A program made the translations under genes and the position numbers. From Planctomycetaceae bacterium (GTDB taxonomy: Bacteria; Planctomycetota; Planctomycetia; Pirellulales; Pirellulaceae), in NCBI GenBank assembly GCA_002709225.1, contig PAQH01000126.1, forward strand, positions 1 through 64,000: DNA of 64,000 bases, in the 5' to 3' direction. Every line of letters starts with the position of its first letter. Position 1 is the first letter of the stretch. Under the pieces are notes generated by a model. It was not told the DNA's origin and made no database searches. It was given only the letters and a program-made list of their open reading frames with translations. Positions 8,787 through 17,144 of the stretch are shown here, in pieces.

Positions 8787-10601
8787 ATGTATGAACAGCA
8801 CTTCGATCTGACCGGACGGCCTTTTGGTTCAGCGCCAAATGCAGGTTGTTGGTTCCCGGCAGAGGCCATCGAACAAGCGCGTTTGATGTTGACACAGAGC
8901 ATTGATCTAGCGGGTGGGGTCGGTTTGCTGGTCGGGCCTTCAGGTACCGGGAAATCCCTGCTCGTGGAACGCTTGGCCGCAGATTTTGGTACGGGGTTTC
9001 AGGTTGTAAACTTGGCAAGCACACGGCTCTGTAGTCGGCGCGCCCTGTTGCAGAACATCCTCTTCGAATTGAAGCGCCCGTATCGCGGTTTGGCAGAGGG
9101 CGAACTGCGATTGGATCTGATCGAGCACCTCCGCACACGACAGGATGGCGTACGCGGTGTGTTGTTCTTGGTCGACGAAGCGCATGGCCTGCCGCTCAAA
9201 CTTCTGGATGAACTACGCATGCTCACGAACGTCGTGCGTGATGGTGATCCTTGTGCCCAACTTGTGTTAGCCGGCACGACGAATCTCGAAGAGAAGCTGG
9301 CGGATCCCCGCATGCACTCTCTCAACCAGCGTATCTCAGCACGTGGTTACCTAGAGTCGATGGTCTATGCGGAGTCGTGTGACTATGTACGCTTCCAGAT
9401 CGGTCGAGTAGGAGGAGCGGGGAATCTCTTTTCGGAGGACGCGCTAGGTGCCATTTACCACGCCAGTGGCGGTACGCCGCGGGTGATCAATCAGTTGTGT
9501 ACTCATGTTCTAGTGTCCATTGCACAGCGCCAGGAATCACAGGTTACGGAAACAGCGGTGGAACGGGCGTGGGCAGAACTTCAGCAACTTCCGGCACCGT
9601 GGAATGAACTTCCGACTAACTCAGGAACTAGGGACGTGGGACAGGAAACCGGTGACACAGGTGTGATTGAGTTTGGGCCACTGGAGGATGAAATTCCCGC
9701 CCCGGCAACGGTCGAGGGCGCGGAACCAACCGACGATGCGGGTAACGCCCCGGACAATCCGGAGAGGTCGGTGGCTATGGAAGCGGCCCTGAGTGATGCC
9801 GTTACGGAGTCAAATAGTGCCGCGGCGATGCAGGGCACGGAGGATCCTTTTGCGGAAGAATTTGAAGAAGAATTCCTAGTACTCGACCGCTATCAGGCGG
9901 GCCCTGCGGAGATGTCACAGGCCGGAGATCTCGTTTCACAGGCGCCGCCAATGGTCGCGATTCCAGGGTTGAACATGGACGTTGTCGAGGCACAGGCGAT
10001 GCAATCATCGTTGTCAGGCGATCAGCATCTCATGCCATTGACGATCACCGTCGAGGAGCATGACAACCAGCAGACGCCAGGTCAGCAACCGGGTCAGGCC
10101 GTCACCGAAGTACCTGATGAAGTACGTAAGCGACGGGAAGTGGCCAGTCTCATTGAAGATATGGCGGCGCCACTGCGGGCTGGAGCGGTGAATCCGAGTA
10201 TGCCCGCAGAGTCTCGATCCGAGAGCACTCCGGAGGCAGTTGCGCTGGCCGGGGAAGAACAGACGCCGGTTGCGGGTGATGGTCTTCGGCATGTTCAGAA
10301 TGTTGGGCAAACGCAACCAGGAATGTGCCCTGCACCGGGTAAGTCCGCAGTCGTGTCCTGTGATCTTGGGGCAAACGATGCCTACCTGGTCTTACATTCA
10401 CAGTCCACTACGGAATCGGCTTTGTATGCCCAGCCGATGGCGGAACCGAATCCGATCTGTCCTGTTCCGGACCTTTCGTCAGTGGGTACACATACGCAGG
10501 TCTCCGACGAGGCCGCTGCTGCGTCGATAACGCAGCAGCAGGCATTTCGTGATCTTCTCAAGCCATTTATTTCGGCTGCCCGCGGGCGCGTTGCCGGTTG
10601 A
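8787..10601 (+). CDS. AAA+ ATPase, ExeA/GspA or XrtA-associated type, with long acidic tail
   Basis: 604 aa. The N-terminus (MYEQHFDLTGRPF) is the signature of the ExeA/GspA/MshM-like AAA+ group, which includes the ATPases of exosortase-linked polysaccharide clusters. Walker A is GPSGTGKS at residues 50-57, Walker B is VLFLVDEAH near 125-133, followed by a sensor-like LAGTTNLEEKL and NQRISARGYL. The AAA module ends near residue 270. The remaining half is acidic, Pro/Glu/Gln-rich and without recognisable domain, unlike the shorter usual members. It follows the Wzz-like gene by 33 bp and probably shares its transcript. No exosortase or PEP-CTERM protein was seen in the window. Confidence 0.78.
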   Translation: MYEQHFDLTGRPFGSAPNAGCWFPAEAIEQARLMLTQSIDLAGGVGLLVGPSGTGKSLLVERLAADFGTGFQVVNLASTRLCSRRALLQNILFELKRPYRGLAEGELRLDLIEHLRTRQDGVRGVLFLVDEAHGLPLKLLDELRMLTNVVRDGDPCAQLVLAGTTNLEEKLADPRMHSLNQRISARGYLESMVYAESCDYVRFQIGRVGGAGNLFSEDALGAIYHASGGTPRVINQLCTHVLVSIAQRQESQVTETAVERAWAELQQLPAPWNELPTNSGTRDVGQETGDTGVIEFGPLEDEIPAPATVEGAEPTDDAGNAPDNPERSVAMEAALSDAVTESNSAAAMQGTEDPFAEEFEEEFLVLDRYQAGPAEMSQAGDLVSQAPPMVAIPGLNMDVVEAQAMQSSLSGDQHLMPLTITVEEHDNQQTPGQQPGQAVTEVPDEVRKRREVASLIEDMAAPLRAGAVNPSMPAESRSESTPEAVALAGEEQTPVAGDGLRHVQNVGQTQPGMCPAPGKSAVVSCDLGANDAYLVLHSQSTTESALYAQPMAEPNPICPVPDLSSVGTHTQVSDEAAAASITQQQAFRDLLKPFISAARGRVAG

Positions 10602-10703
10602 ACTGGTAATGAGAAGTGATGGTGGTTGGAGGTGGGTATACCAGAATCGAAAACCGGCCTTGTGGCCACGAACGGACGGTTTGCTTAGAGAGATCCAGTT
10701 GAT

Positions 10704-11576
10704 GTGGCGGGAATTCAGCACATGGCTTCAGTAAAGACTACGCGTGCTACAGGCACTTCCTTACGAATGCTGGCTGGGGCCGAGGCGGAACCAGAAGGTC
10801 GCGACTTGGCTGGAGACCAGCAGTTACGCGCGGCGCCGGCGGCGCATAGTGGCAAGCAACATCTCTGGAGTCTTCGTGATGCGCTGGCGACCCACGAGGC
10901 TGCCGAGGCAGCCCAGCCTGATGCGCGGCAGCAGCAGGTGTCGGCGATATCCAGTGGGTCTTCCCCTGCTCGTCTTCCGGAGGTCACTCCGATGATTCCC
11001 AGCGGGTTCCCGAAGGCGGATCTTGAACGGCTGGTGGAGGGAGTCAGTTCCTTGCCGTCAACGGAGGTGGCTTGCTTGTATTTACTTGGATTTAACGTGC
11101 CAGTCGCCACCGCCGCGATTGCTGGTGGCTTGGCGAAAAGTCTAGCTCAGCGGGGACGTACCGTCTTGCTGGTCGACGGTGATCTGGAGCTTGGGACATT
11201 GAGTCGCGATGCCGGAAAGTGCGAACACAGAGGGCTGATCGAGATTCTCAATCGTAGTACGCTGTGGCGGCAAACGCTCTATCCAACGTCTTATGAAGGC
11301 TTGACATTCTTGCCCTTAGGGCGAGGCGCCATAAGCCAAGCTGGGATTGACAGGGCGCGTTGGACGAGCTTGTTACAGGACTTTCGTGCCCGATTTACAC
11401 ATATTGTCGTGTCCGGTGGCGGATGGTGTCCCGACTCCATCGATCTGGGACGGGCCTGTGACAGGACAATTCCCATTATCCAACTAGGTGTAACACTGCG
11501 TTCGCAGGTGGAGCACAGGGTCCGTGCGTTGTGCCGTGCGGGGGTGACGACAACGGGTTGCGTGGTGATTGATTGA
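10704..11576 (+). CDS. BY-kinase/CpsD-like P-loop-fold protein lacking the P-loop
   Basis: 290 aa from GTG 10704; ATG 10722 is an alternative. About 100 N-terminal residues are low in complexity. The C-terminal 170 residues follow the MinD/CpsD pattern: a glycine-poor loop, helix GGLAKSLAQRG, then VLLVDGDLELGTLS (Walker A'), GLIEILN, YEGLTFLPLGRG and a hydrophobic Walker B region FTHIVVSGGG. The expected GEGKT/S is replaced by FNVPVATAA, so nucleotide binding is doubtful. No C-terminal tyrosine cluster is present. Position between the AAA+ ATPase and an epimerase matches the place of tyrosine kinases that control polysaccharide polymerisation. It may be a regulatory pseudo-kinase. Confidence 0.55.
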   Translation: MAGIQHMASVKTTRATGTSLRMLAGAEAEPEGRDLAGDQQLRAAPAAHSGKQHLWSLRDALATHEAAEAAQPDARQQQVSAISSGSSPARLPEVTPMIPSGFPKADLERLVEGVSSLPSTEVACLYLLGFNVPVATAAIAGGLAKSLAQRGRTVLLVDGDLELGTLSRDAGKCEHRGLIEILNRSTLWRQTLYPTSYEGLTFLPLGRGAISQAGIDRARWTSLLQDFRARFTHIVVSGGGWCPDSIDLGRACDRTIPIIQLGVTLRSQVEHRVRALCRAGVTTTGCVVID

Positions 11577-11654
11577 GTGGCGGTTGGGATTGTTGGCAAG
11601 TAACTGGTGTCACCGAGCCCGCCAGCGCCCGAGCGATACTGGAGGAATGTTGAC

Positions 11655-12599
11655 ATGGCGCGTTTTCTAGTTACGGGCGGGGCAGGTTTTATTGGCTCAC
11701 ATCTGGTCGCGGAGTTGTTGCGTCGCGGTGAGACGGTTGGAGTGCTGGACAATCTGAGTACCGGACAACGGAGCAATCTGGATGCTTCCGCAGGCCAGGT
11801 TGAATGGTATGAAGGTGATGTCAATAACCCGGAGCTACTAGGGCGTGCGCTGGTTGGCGTTGAGGTCGTGTTTCATCAAGCAGCCTTGCCCTCAGTACCA
11901 GTCAGCATCGAAAACCCAGTGGCGACGCACTCAGCGTGTGCCAGTGGTACTCTGCAGCTTTTGGACCAGGCGAGACGCAGTGGTGTGAGGCGGGTGGTCT
12001 ACGCCGCATCCAGTAGTTTGTATGGTGAGCAGCCACACATGTCGAATCGGGAAACAGATGTCCCATCGCCGCAATCGCCGTATGCGGTGGCTAAGTTGGC
12101 AGGAGAGTATTACTGTCATGCGTTTTACCATTGTTTTGGGCTGGAAACGGTCTGCTTGCGTTATTTCAACGTCTTTGGTCCACGGCAAGATCCGCAAAGT
12201 CCGTATTCGGCAGTCATTCCCTTGTTCATCACAGCGCTGCTCGATGGTCGGGCTCCAACCGTTTTTGGCGACGGCTTGCAATCCCGTGATTTCACTTACG
12301 TGGGGAATGTTGTCCACGGGAATTTATTGGCCGCCGACGCGGCTGGAGCGGCGGGTAAGTCGTTCAATCTGGCAGAGGGAGGCAGGATCACTTTGTTGGG
12401 CTTGATCGCTGCGTTGAATCGACATTTGGGTACCGACGTGCAACCGGTTCATGCGGACCCGAGGACTGGTGATATTCGGGACAGCTCCGCCGATATCACA
12501 CTGGCTCGTCAGGTACTCCATTACGAACCGCAGGTGAGTTTCGACGAGGGCCTGCGTCGGTCGATCGACTACTATCGCCAGCTGGCCGAAACGGATTGA
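11655..12599 (+). CDS. NAD-dependent sugar-nucleotide epimerase/dehydratase
   Basis: 314 aa from ATG 11655, which has GGAGGA 8 bases upstream; the ORF-track start 16 codons earlier lacks one. It is an extended short-chain dehydrogenase: VTGGAGFIGSHL binds NAD, LDNLSTG follows strand 2, and the catalytic Ser and YAVAK (Tyr-x3-Lys) sit at SSSLYGE and YAVAK. RYFNVFGPRQDP and DFTYVGNVV are typical of UDP-GlcNAc/UDP-glucose 4-epimerases and of UDP-glucuronate epimerases. The substrate cannot be fixed from sequence. It is the last gene of the 7.7-12.6 kb module and would supply an activated sugar for an envelope polysaccharide. Confidence 0.87.
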   Translation: MARFLVTGGAGFIGSHLVAELLRRGETVGVLDNLSTGQRSNLDASAGQVEWYEGDVNNPELLGRALVGVEVVFHQAALPSVPVSIENPVATHSACASGTLQLLDQARRSGVRRVVYAASSSLYGEQPHMSNRETDVPSPQSPYAVAKLAGEYYCHAFYHCFGLETVCLRYFNVFGPRQDPQSPYSAVIPLFITALLDGRAPTVFGDGLQSRDFTYVGNVVHGNLLAADAAGAAGKSFNLAEGGRITLLGLIAALNRHLGTDVQPVHADPRTGDIRDSSADITLARQVLHYEPQVSFDEGLRRSIDYYRQLAETD

Positions 12600-12633
12600 C
12601 CAGAGAACTGTCGCCGCGAACTGCCGGTTTCTG

Positions 12634-12651
12634 ATACCGCCCCTGCGGTAT
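12634..12651 (+). terminator. Weak hairpin after the epimerase gene
   Basis: ATACCGC-CCCT-GCGGTAT forms a perfect 7-bp stem with a 4-base loop 34 bp past the stop. There is no T tract, so termination is uncertain. Confidence 0.3.
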
Positions 12652-12783
12652 TGATTGCGCGGTTGGGGTAGACTGTGCACAAACTGTTGTTGATGCAACC
12701 TGTTTTGCTGCGCAGCTTGGCTTGGGGTTTTCAGTTCCCCTCGCATGCGGGCCAGCAGAGAGCCGGATAGAGGAGAGAAACGA

Positions 12784-13548
12784 ATGCGGTTATTTGATCT
12801 CAACGGACATTGCGCGCTGGTGACCGGGGCCAGCAAGGGAATTGGCGCGGGTCTTGCGCGGGGACTGGCGGAAGCGGGGGCGGACTTGATCCTGCTGGCT
12901 CGTGGGAAACAGGATCTGGAGGAGGTTCGTGACGAATTGAGGGATACCGGACGTGCAATTGAGATCGCCGCGGTTGATTTGCTGGAGACGGATGGAATTG
13001 CGGCGATGTACGCGGATCTGGTGGAACGATTTAGTGCCCCAGACATACTGGTCAATAATGCTGGTATGACGCGTCGTGGCGCAGCCCATGAGGTGAATCT
13101 GGCCGACTGGCAACAGGTACTCGATTTGAACTTGAATGCCGTATTCGCACTCAGTCAGGCATTTGCTCGCCAACGGATTGCTGCGGGTGAACCTGGGAAA
13201 ATCATCAATATCGGTTCATTAATGAGTCAATCCACCCGCCCTAACAACGCGCCTTATGCGGCCTCGAAGGGGGGGATCCTCTTGTTGACAAAAGCGTTGT
13301 CAGTTGACTGGGCGCCGCACGGTATTCTGGTCAATGCGATTGGTCCAGGTTACATTCAAACTCCGCTGAATCAGGCGTTGGTTGATGATCCTGAGTTCAG
13401 CCAGTGGGTTGAAGGGCGCTGCCCCCTGGGCCGGTGGGGCCAGCCAGCGGATTTGATCGGCGCGGCGGTTTTCCTGGCATCTGCCGCGTCGGATTTTGTG
13501 ACAGGACAAATGTTATATGTTGACGGTGGCTGGTTAGCCCGTTTTTGA
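12784..13548 (+). CDS. Short-chain dehydrogenase/reductase, gluconate 5-dehydrogenase-like
   Basis: 254 aa from ATG 12784, preceded by GAGGAGAG at the right distance; the track start 13 codons upstream is not needed. Classical SDR features are TGASKGIGAGLARG (NAD(P) loop), LVNNAGMTRRG (NNAG), the catalytic Ser in NIGSLMS, YAASK (Tyr-x3-Lys) and the C-terminal VTGQMLYVDGG. NPxY-like context and GPGYIQTPLN resemble the Gno/IdnO and KduD groups that act on gluconate or 2-deoxygluconate. Exact substrate unknown. The next gene on the strand is a secreted esterase; a second SDR lies on the other strand 1.4 kb away. Confidence 0.85.
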   Translation: MRLFDLNGHCALVTGASKGIGAGLARGLAEAGADLILLARGKQDLEEVRDELRDTGRAIEIAAVDLLETDGIAAMYADLVERFSAPDILVNNAGMTRRGAAHEVNLADWQQVLDLNLNAVFALSQAFARQRIAAGEPGKIINIGSLMSQSTRPNNAPYAASKGGILLLTKALSVDWAPHGILVNAIGPGYIQTPLNQALVDDPEFSQWVEGRCPLGRWGQPADLIGAAVFLASAASDFVTGQMLYVDGGWLARF

Positions 13549-13638
13549 GTCAGTTGAGGATGGCGGACGCCGTGCTGGCTGGGTTGCAGGGAAACCGATC
13601 AAACCCTCCATGGCGCAATTTCACTAAGGAGTGGCCCA

Positions 13639-14892
13639 ATGGTCTGCATTTCACCTCGTGGGATCTGTGTATCACTGTTGGTATGGGTGTGTCTCGCGGC
13701 ACCGCTGTACGCCGCGGAGCGTGATTCCGACGGTGGCGCGTCGTCGCTAGTGGCACTCCGCGAGTATCTCGCGGAGGCACGTGAGCAACGAACGCCCCTG
13801 GCTCAGCAAGCATTCGCTGGCCAGCCGCTCTCGCGCGCTGTCGCCAGGCAGGCGAGTGATTTGCTGTGGAAGGATCACGTTGCGTTCATTCGCCAATCCC
13901 GGCAACAGGAAATGCAGGACAAACGCATCGCATTGGGGAAGCACGCGTTACGGTTTGATTACAAGATCTTCGGGAAAAAGCCTGCTAAAGGTCGCAGTTT
14001 ATATATTTCAATGCATGGCGGTGGCGGCACAACCCAGGCAGTGAATGACCAGCAATGGGAAAATCAGAAGAGGCTGTACCGTCCCCAGGAAGGGGTTTAT
14101 CTCGCGCCCCGGGCACCCACAAATACCTGGAATCTATGGCACCAAGGTCACATTGACCCACTGTTTGATCGACTGATCACGAATCTCATCGTATTCGAGC
14201 AAGTCGACCCGAACCGCGTTTACTTGATGGGGTATTCGGCGGGAGGAGATGGCGTCTATCAATTAGCGCCACGCATGGCGGATCGATGGGCTGCTGCGGC
14301 GATGATGGCAGGACATCCAAACGAGGCCTCGCCACTCAGCTTGCGAAATATCGGTTTTACCTTACATATGGGTGCGCTCGACAAAGCATACAACCGCAAT
14401 GGAGTGGCGCGACAATGGCAGGCACGACTCGCGAAGTTGAAAGAGGACGATCCCCATGGTTACCCGCATCACGTGCGGTTGCATGAGGGAAAAGGACATT
14501 GGATGGACCGCCAAGACGCGGTGGCTGTTCCCTGGATGGCTCGTTTTCGTCGTGATCCCGTTCCGCAACGCGTCGTTTGGCATCAAGACGATGTGACCCA
14601 TTCCGCCAGTTACTGGCTGGCGGTACCAGAGGCGGCCAAAGCGCGGGCGCTGGTGAGGGCGGATCGCGACGGGCAGCGGGTTACCTTGACCAGTAGCGAT
14701 GTGAAACGGTTGACGGTCCGTCTTGATGACAGAATGGTCAACCTGGATGACAAGGTTGTGATTGAGGGGAATGGCGAAATGGTCTTTGCGGGACGTCTCA
14801 CACGATCGATTGCGAATCTTGCTGCTTCACTGGCGGTACGAGAAGATCCCGCTCTGATGTTCAGCGCGGCTGTAACTGTTGAACTTCGCTAG
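13639..14892 (+). CDS. Secreted alpha/beta hydrolase (esterase/depolymerase-like)
   Basis: 417 aa with a signal peptide (SLLVWVCLAAPLYAAE, cleavage near residue 26). After a helical region come an oxyanion loop SMHGGGGT near 124-131, the nucleophile elbow GYSAGG (Ser200), Asp248 in MGALDKAYN and His287 in GKGHWMD, which complete a Ser-Asp-His triad. The fold and spacing recall feruloyl-esterase and PHB-depolymerase types. The last 110 residues form a beta-rich tail (VTLTSSDVKRLTVRLDD) like that of other planctomycete esterases. Substrate unknown; probably acts in the periplasm or outside. Confidence 0.78.
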   Translation: MVCISPRGICVSLLVWVCLAAPLYAAERDSDGGASSLVALREYLAEAREQRTPLAQQAFAGQPLSRAVARQASDLLWKDHVAFIRQSRQQEMQDKRIALGKHALRFDYKIFGKKPAKGRSLYISMHGGGGTTQAVNDQQWENQKRLYRPQEGVYLAPRAPTNTWNLWHQGHIDPLFDRLITNLIVFEQVDPNRVYLMGYSAGGDGVYQLAPRMADRWAAAAMMAGHPNEASPLSLRNIGFTLHMGALDKAYNRNGVARQWQARLAKLKEDDPHGYPHHVRLHEGKGHWMDRQDAVAVPWMARFRRDPVPQRVVWHQDDVTHSASYWLAVPEAAKARALVRADRDGQRVTLTSSDVKRLTVRLDDRMVNLDDKVVIEGNGEMVFAGRLTRSIANLAASLAVREDPALMFSAAVTVELR

Positions 14893-14960
14893 ACTTGCAG
14901 ATGCGGCGTATGTAACGCCTCTGTTCGCAGCCCGGGCAGGCTGGGTACCCACGACAATCT

Positions 14961-15746
14961 CTAGTCACCGATCGGCCAATTCCAGCCGGCGGTAAATCCA
15001 CCGTCGACAAAAATAGTCTGTCCGGTAAGAAACGCTGATGCTGGGGACGCCAGGAAGATTGCGGTCCCCAGCATGTCTTCGGGAACTCCCAGACGCTTTT
15101 GTGGAGTGTGTTCCAGTCCCCAGTTTTGCATCGTCTCATCGGACCAGAGTTTGCGGGTCAGGTCGGTCAGAATGAACCCAGGTGCCAGTGCATTGACGCG
15201 AATGCCCTGCGGACCCCACTCCAACGCGAGCGCCCGAGTCATGGAAGACATGCCGGCTTTACTAACGGCATAGGGGAGTACATTCCTCAGCGGGCGGTCC
15301 GTATTCAAAGAAGCGATATTGATTTGCGAACCTCCCCCTTCACGTAACATCACGCGGGCCACGCTTTGCGAGAGCAGGAAGGCTCCTTTGAGATTGATGT
15401 CGACAATCGCATCGTAATCAGCCTCGCTAACTTCCAAGGCCGGTTTGCGGCGGTTGATTCCCGCGACGTTAATGAGCGTGTCGATGCGTCCATGCTGTTT
15501 GTCGACGTGTGCCACGAGCGCTTCAATTTGCCCGGGTTGCGCGACGTCGCAGGCGAATGGGATGAGTTGCCCTGCGCCCGGATTCATTTCTTCGGCGGCT
15601 GTTTCCGTAGCGGCTTGCTCCCGGCCGGTGATAATTACAATGCTCCCACGCTGGGCAAAACCTTCGGCGAGGGCGCGGCCAATGCCGCGGGTGCCTCCGG
15701 AAACGAGAGTGATTTGATCCGTGACACTGAACAGGGGGTCTAGCAT
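14961..15746 (-). CDS. Short-chain dehydrogenase/reductase
   Basis: 261 aa. VSGGTRGIGRALAEG is the NAD(P)-binding loop (first Thr replaced by Ser), with INVAGINRR in place of NNAG, the catalytic Ser in NIASLN, YAVSK and LTGQTIFVDGG at the C-terminus. It resembles gluconate 5-dehydrogenase and 3-oxoacyl-ACP reductase-like SDRs; the substrate is unknown. It converges on the secreted esterase with 68 bp between stops. Having two SDRs of the same broad type on either side of an esterase suggests a small sugar-acid or ester catabolic neighbourhood, which is only an inference. Confidence 0.84.
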   Translation of the reverse strand: MLDPLFSVTDQITLVSGGTRGIGRALAEGFAQRGSIVIITGREQAATETAAEEMNPGAGQLIPFACDVAQPGQIEALVAHVDKQHGRIDTLINVAGINRRKPALEVSEADYDAIVDINLKGAFLLSQSVARVMLREGGGSQINIASLNTDRPLRNVLPYAVSKAGMSSMTRALALEWGPQGIRVNALAPGFILTDLTRKLWSDETMQNWGLEHTPQKRLGVPEDMLGTAIFLASPASAFLTGQTIFVDGGFTAGWNWPIGD

Positions 15747-15854
15747 GTCTGGCGACTCGCAAAGTTGAAAGAACTGGGCGCAGAAGTATCGGCTGGCGGG
15801 GTGCGTTCAATAAGGGATATCGTAGTCGATTTCACCACCTTGCCAGCTCAGCGC

Positions 15855-16919
15855 CTAGGGGCCCAGCTGCGATGCGGGGCCCGCTAACGAGGGGAGTTGC
15901 CGGTGTGACTGCAGTGTTTCCAGTTTCACGATCTGTCCTGATTGCTGGTAACATGTCTCCAGGAGCTGGCGGGCGGGAATGTAATTGGCGCAATCCTCCA
16001 ATGCGAGTTCGAGCACGGACGCGGCGTGAGTCGGGTCTTGTTGGCGGTAGAGAGCCATTCCCAGGTTGTAGTAGATGCCGGCGGCACAAGGGACACGTTG
16101 GAGGATCTCGCGATAGCCCTCGATTGCCTTGCTTAGTTGTCCGCGGCGGGCCCATTGGTTCGCTGGCTCCAATCCGCGGTAGGCATCGGTATCGCGATCT
16201 TTGCGGTAGGCACGCGTCAATTGAATGATCGCGGGGATCACGCCGACAATAAAAAACAAATTGCCGGCCAACATCCTCCACGAGGCGCTGCGCCTGCAGC
16301 CGCGACAACGTTTGGAGCTGTGGGTATGGATCCCGGAGTGGACCACCAGATAATAAAAATAGAACGATGTGAAAGTACGTGGGCGACTGAACATGCCACA
16401 GTTTTCACAGAGACGAAAAACAGCTTCGTTTTCTGGTGGTACGAGATTTGACTGAATGGTGGAAAGCGTTTCACAGTACGGGCAGAACATCTGAGGTGTT
16501 TTGGGAAACCGGGTGAGGTCGACGGTGACGCTGCAGGCTGGGCAGACAATGTGCCGAAGACGGGCGTGTTCCTGGGGTGTGGTTAGCTGTGCCCGTGTGC
16601 GTTCTGCCCGCAGTCGCGTGCGATGCACATCCAGGTGGTGCTTGAGCTGCGACGAGGTGATTCCGCTGACCGAGAACGTGACGGTGAGTGGGGGAGTCTG
16701 CGGCGGTTGCAGCAGCAGGAGCAAACGCGAACCTTCTTGTTCGACGGCGGCCAAATCGACAAGATTCCAGGACTTGGTGCCCAACTGCAACGATTTGTCA
16801 TCAGTAGAACCGCGCTGGCGGCGGCCGACTGGCGCGTCCTCGCCTGTTGGGGACAGGCGAAACCGGAACCGCTGTGATGTCGGGGCGAGCGTGGAAACGG
16901 AAGCGGAAGGCCTCATCAT
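15855..16919 (-). CDS. Zinc-ribbon membrane protein with TPR-like C-terminus
   Basis: 354 aa from ATG 16919; the track start adds 70 residues without domain character. The N-terminal part is a hydrophobic beta-like region. Two Cys pairs (CPAC...CPYC) form one zinc ribbon and CENC...CRGC a second, with about 45 residues holding an aromatic-rich stretch (FYFYYLVV) between the latter two. A membrane segment follows (LAGNLFFIVGVIPAIIQL), then a TPR-like region (GQLSKAIEGYREILQ, YYNLGMALYRQQDPTHAASVLELAL). No known family was recognised. It probably senses or scaffolds at the membrane. Its start region faces the glutathione peroxidase gene, so the 225-bp gap may hold divergent promoters. Confidence 0.65.
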   Translation of the reverse strand: MMRPSASVSTLAPTSQRFRFRLSPTGEDAPVGRRQRGSTDDKSLQLGTKSWNLVDLAAVEQEGSRLLLLLQPPQTPPLTVTFSVSGITSSQLKHHLDVHRTRLRAERTRAQLTTPQEHARLRHIVCPACSVTVDLTRFPKTPQMFCPYCETLSTIQSNLVPPENEAVFRLCENCGMFSRPRTFTSFYFYYLVVHSGIHTHSSKRCRGCRRSASWRMLAGNLFFIVGVIPAIIQLTRAYRKDRDTDAYRGLEPANQWARRGQLSKAIEGYREILQRVPCAAGIYYNLGMALYRQQDPTHAASVLELALEDCANYIPARQLLETCYQQSGQIVKLETLQSHRQLPSLAGPASQLGP

Positions 16920-17144
16920 ATCGGCTGTAGTATGGTCTGGCTGAACCGGTGGGTGGCGGCGACTGGAGGTATTTCTGCAATAGCGGGCAAGCTTCCGCAG
17001 ATCACGAGGCAGAGTGTGATTTGGAAGGTGCCCCGGGGTGGTGTGACTTGCACGTACCCGTTGGACGGCGTAGCATGTCGTCAGGGTATTCATGATATCG
17101 TTTTCTTGATCGTAGTAGTGGTCCATCACGAAAGGGAATTGAAG

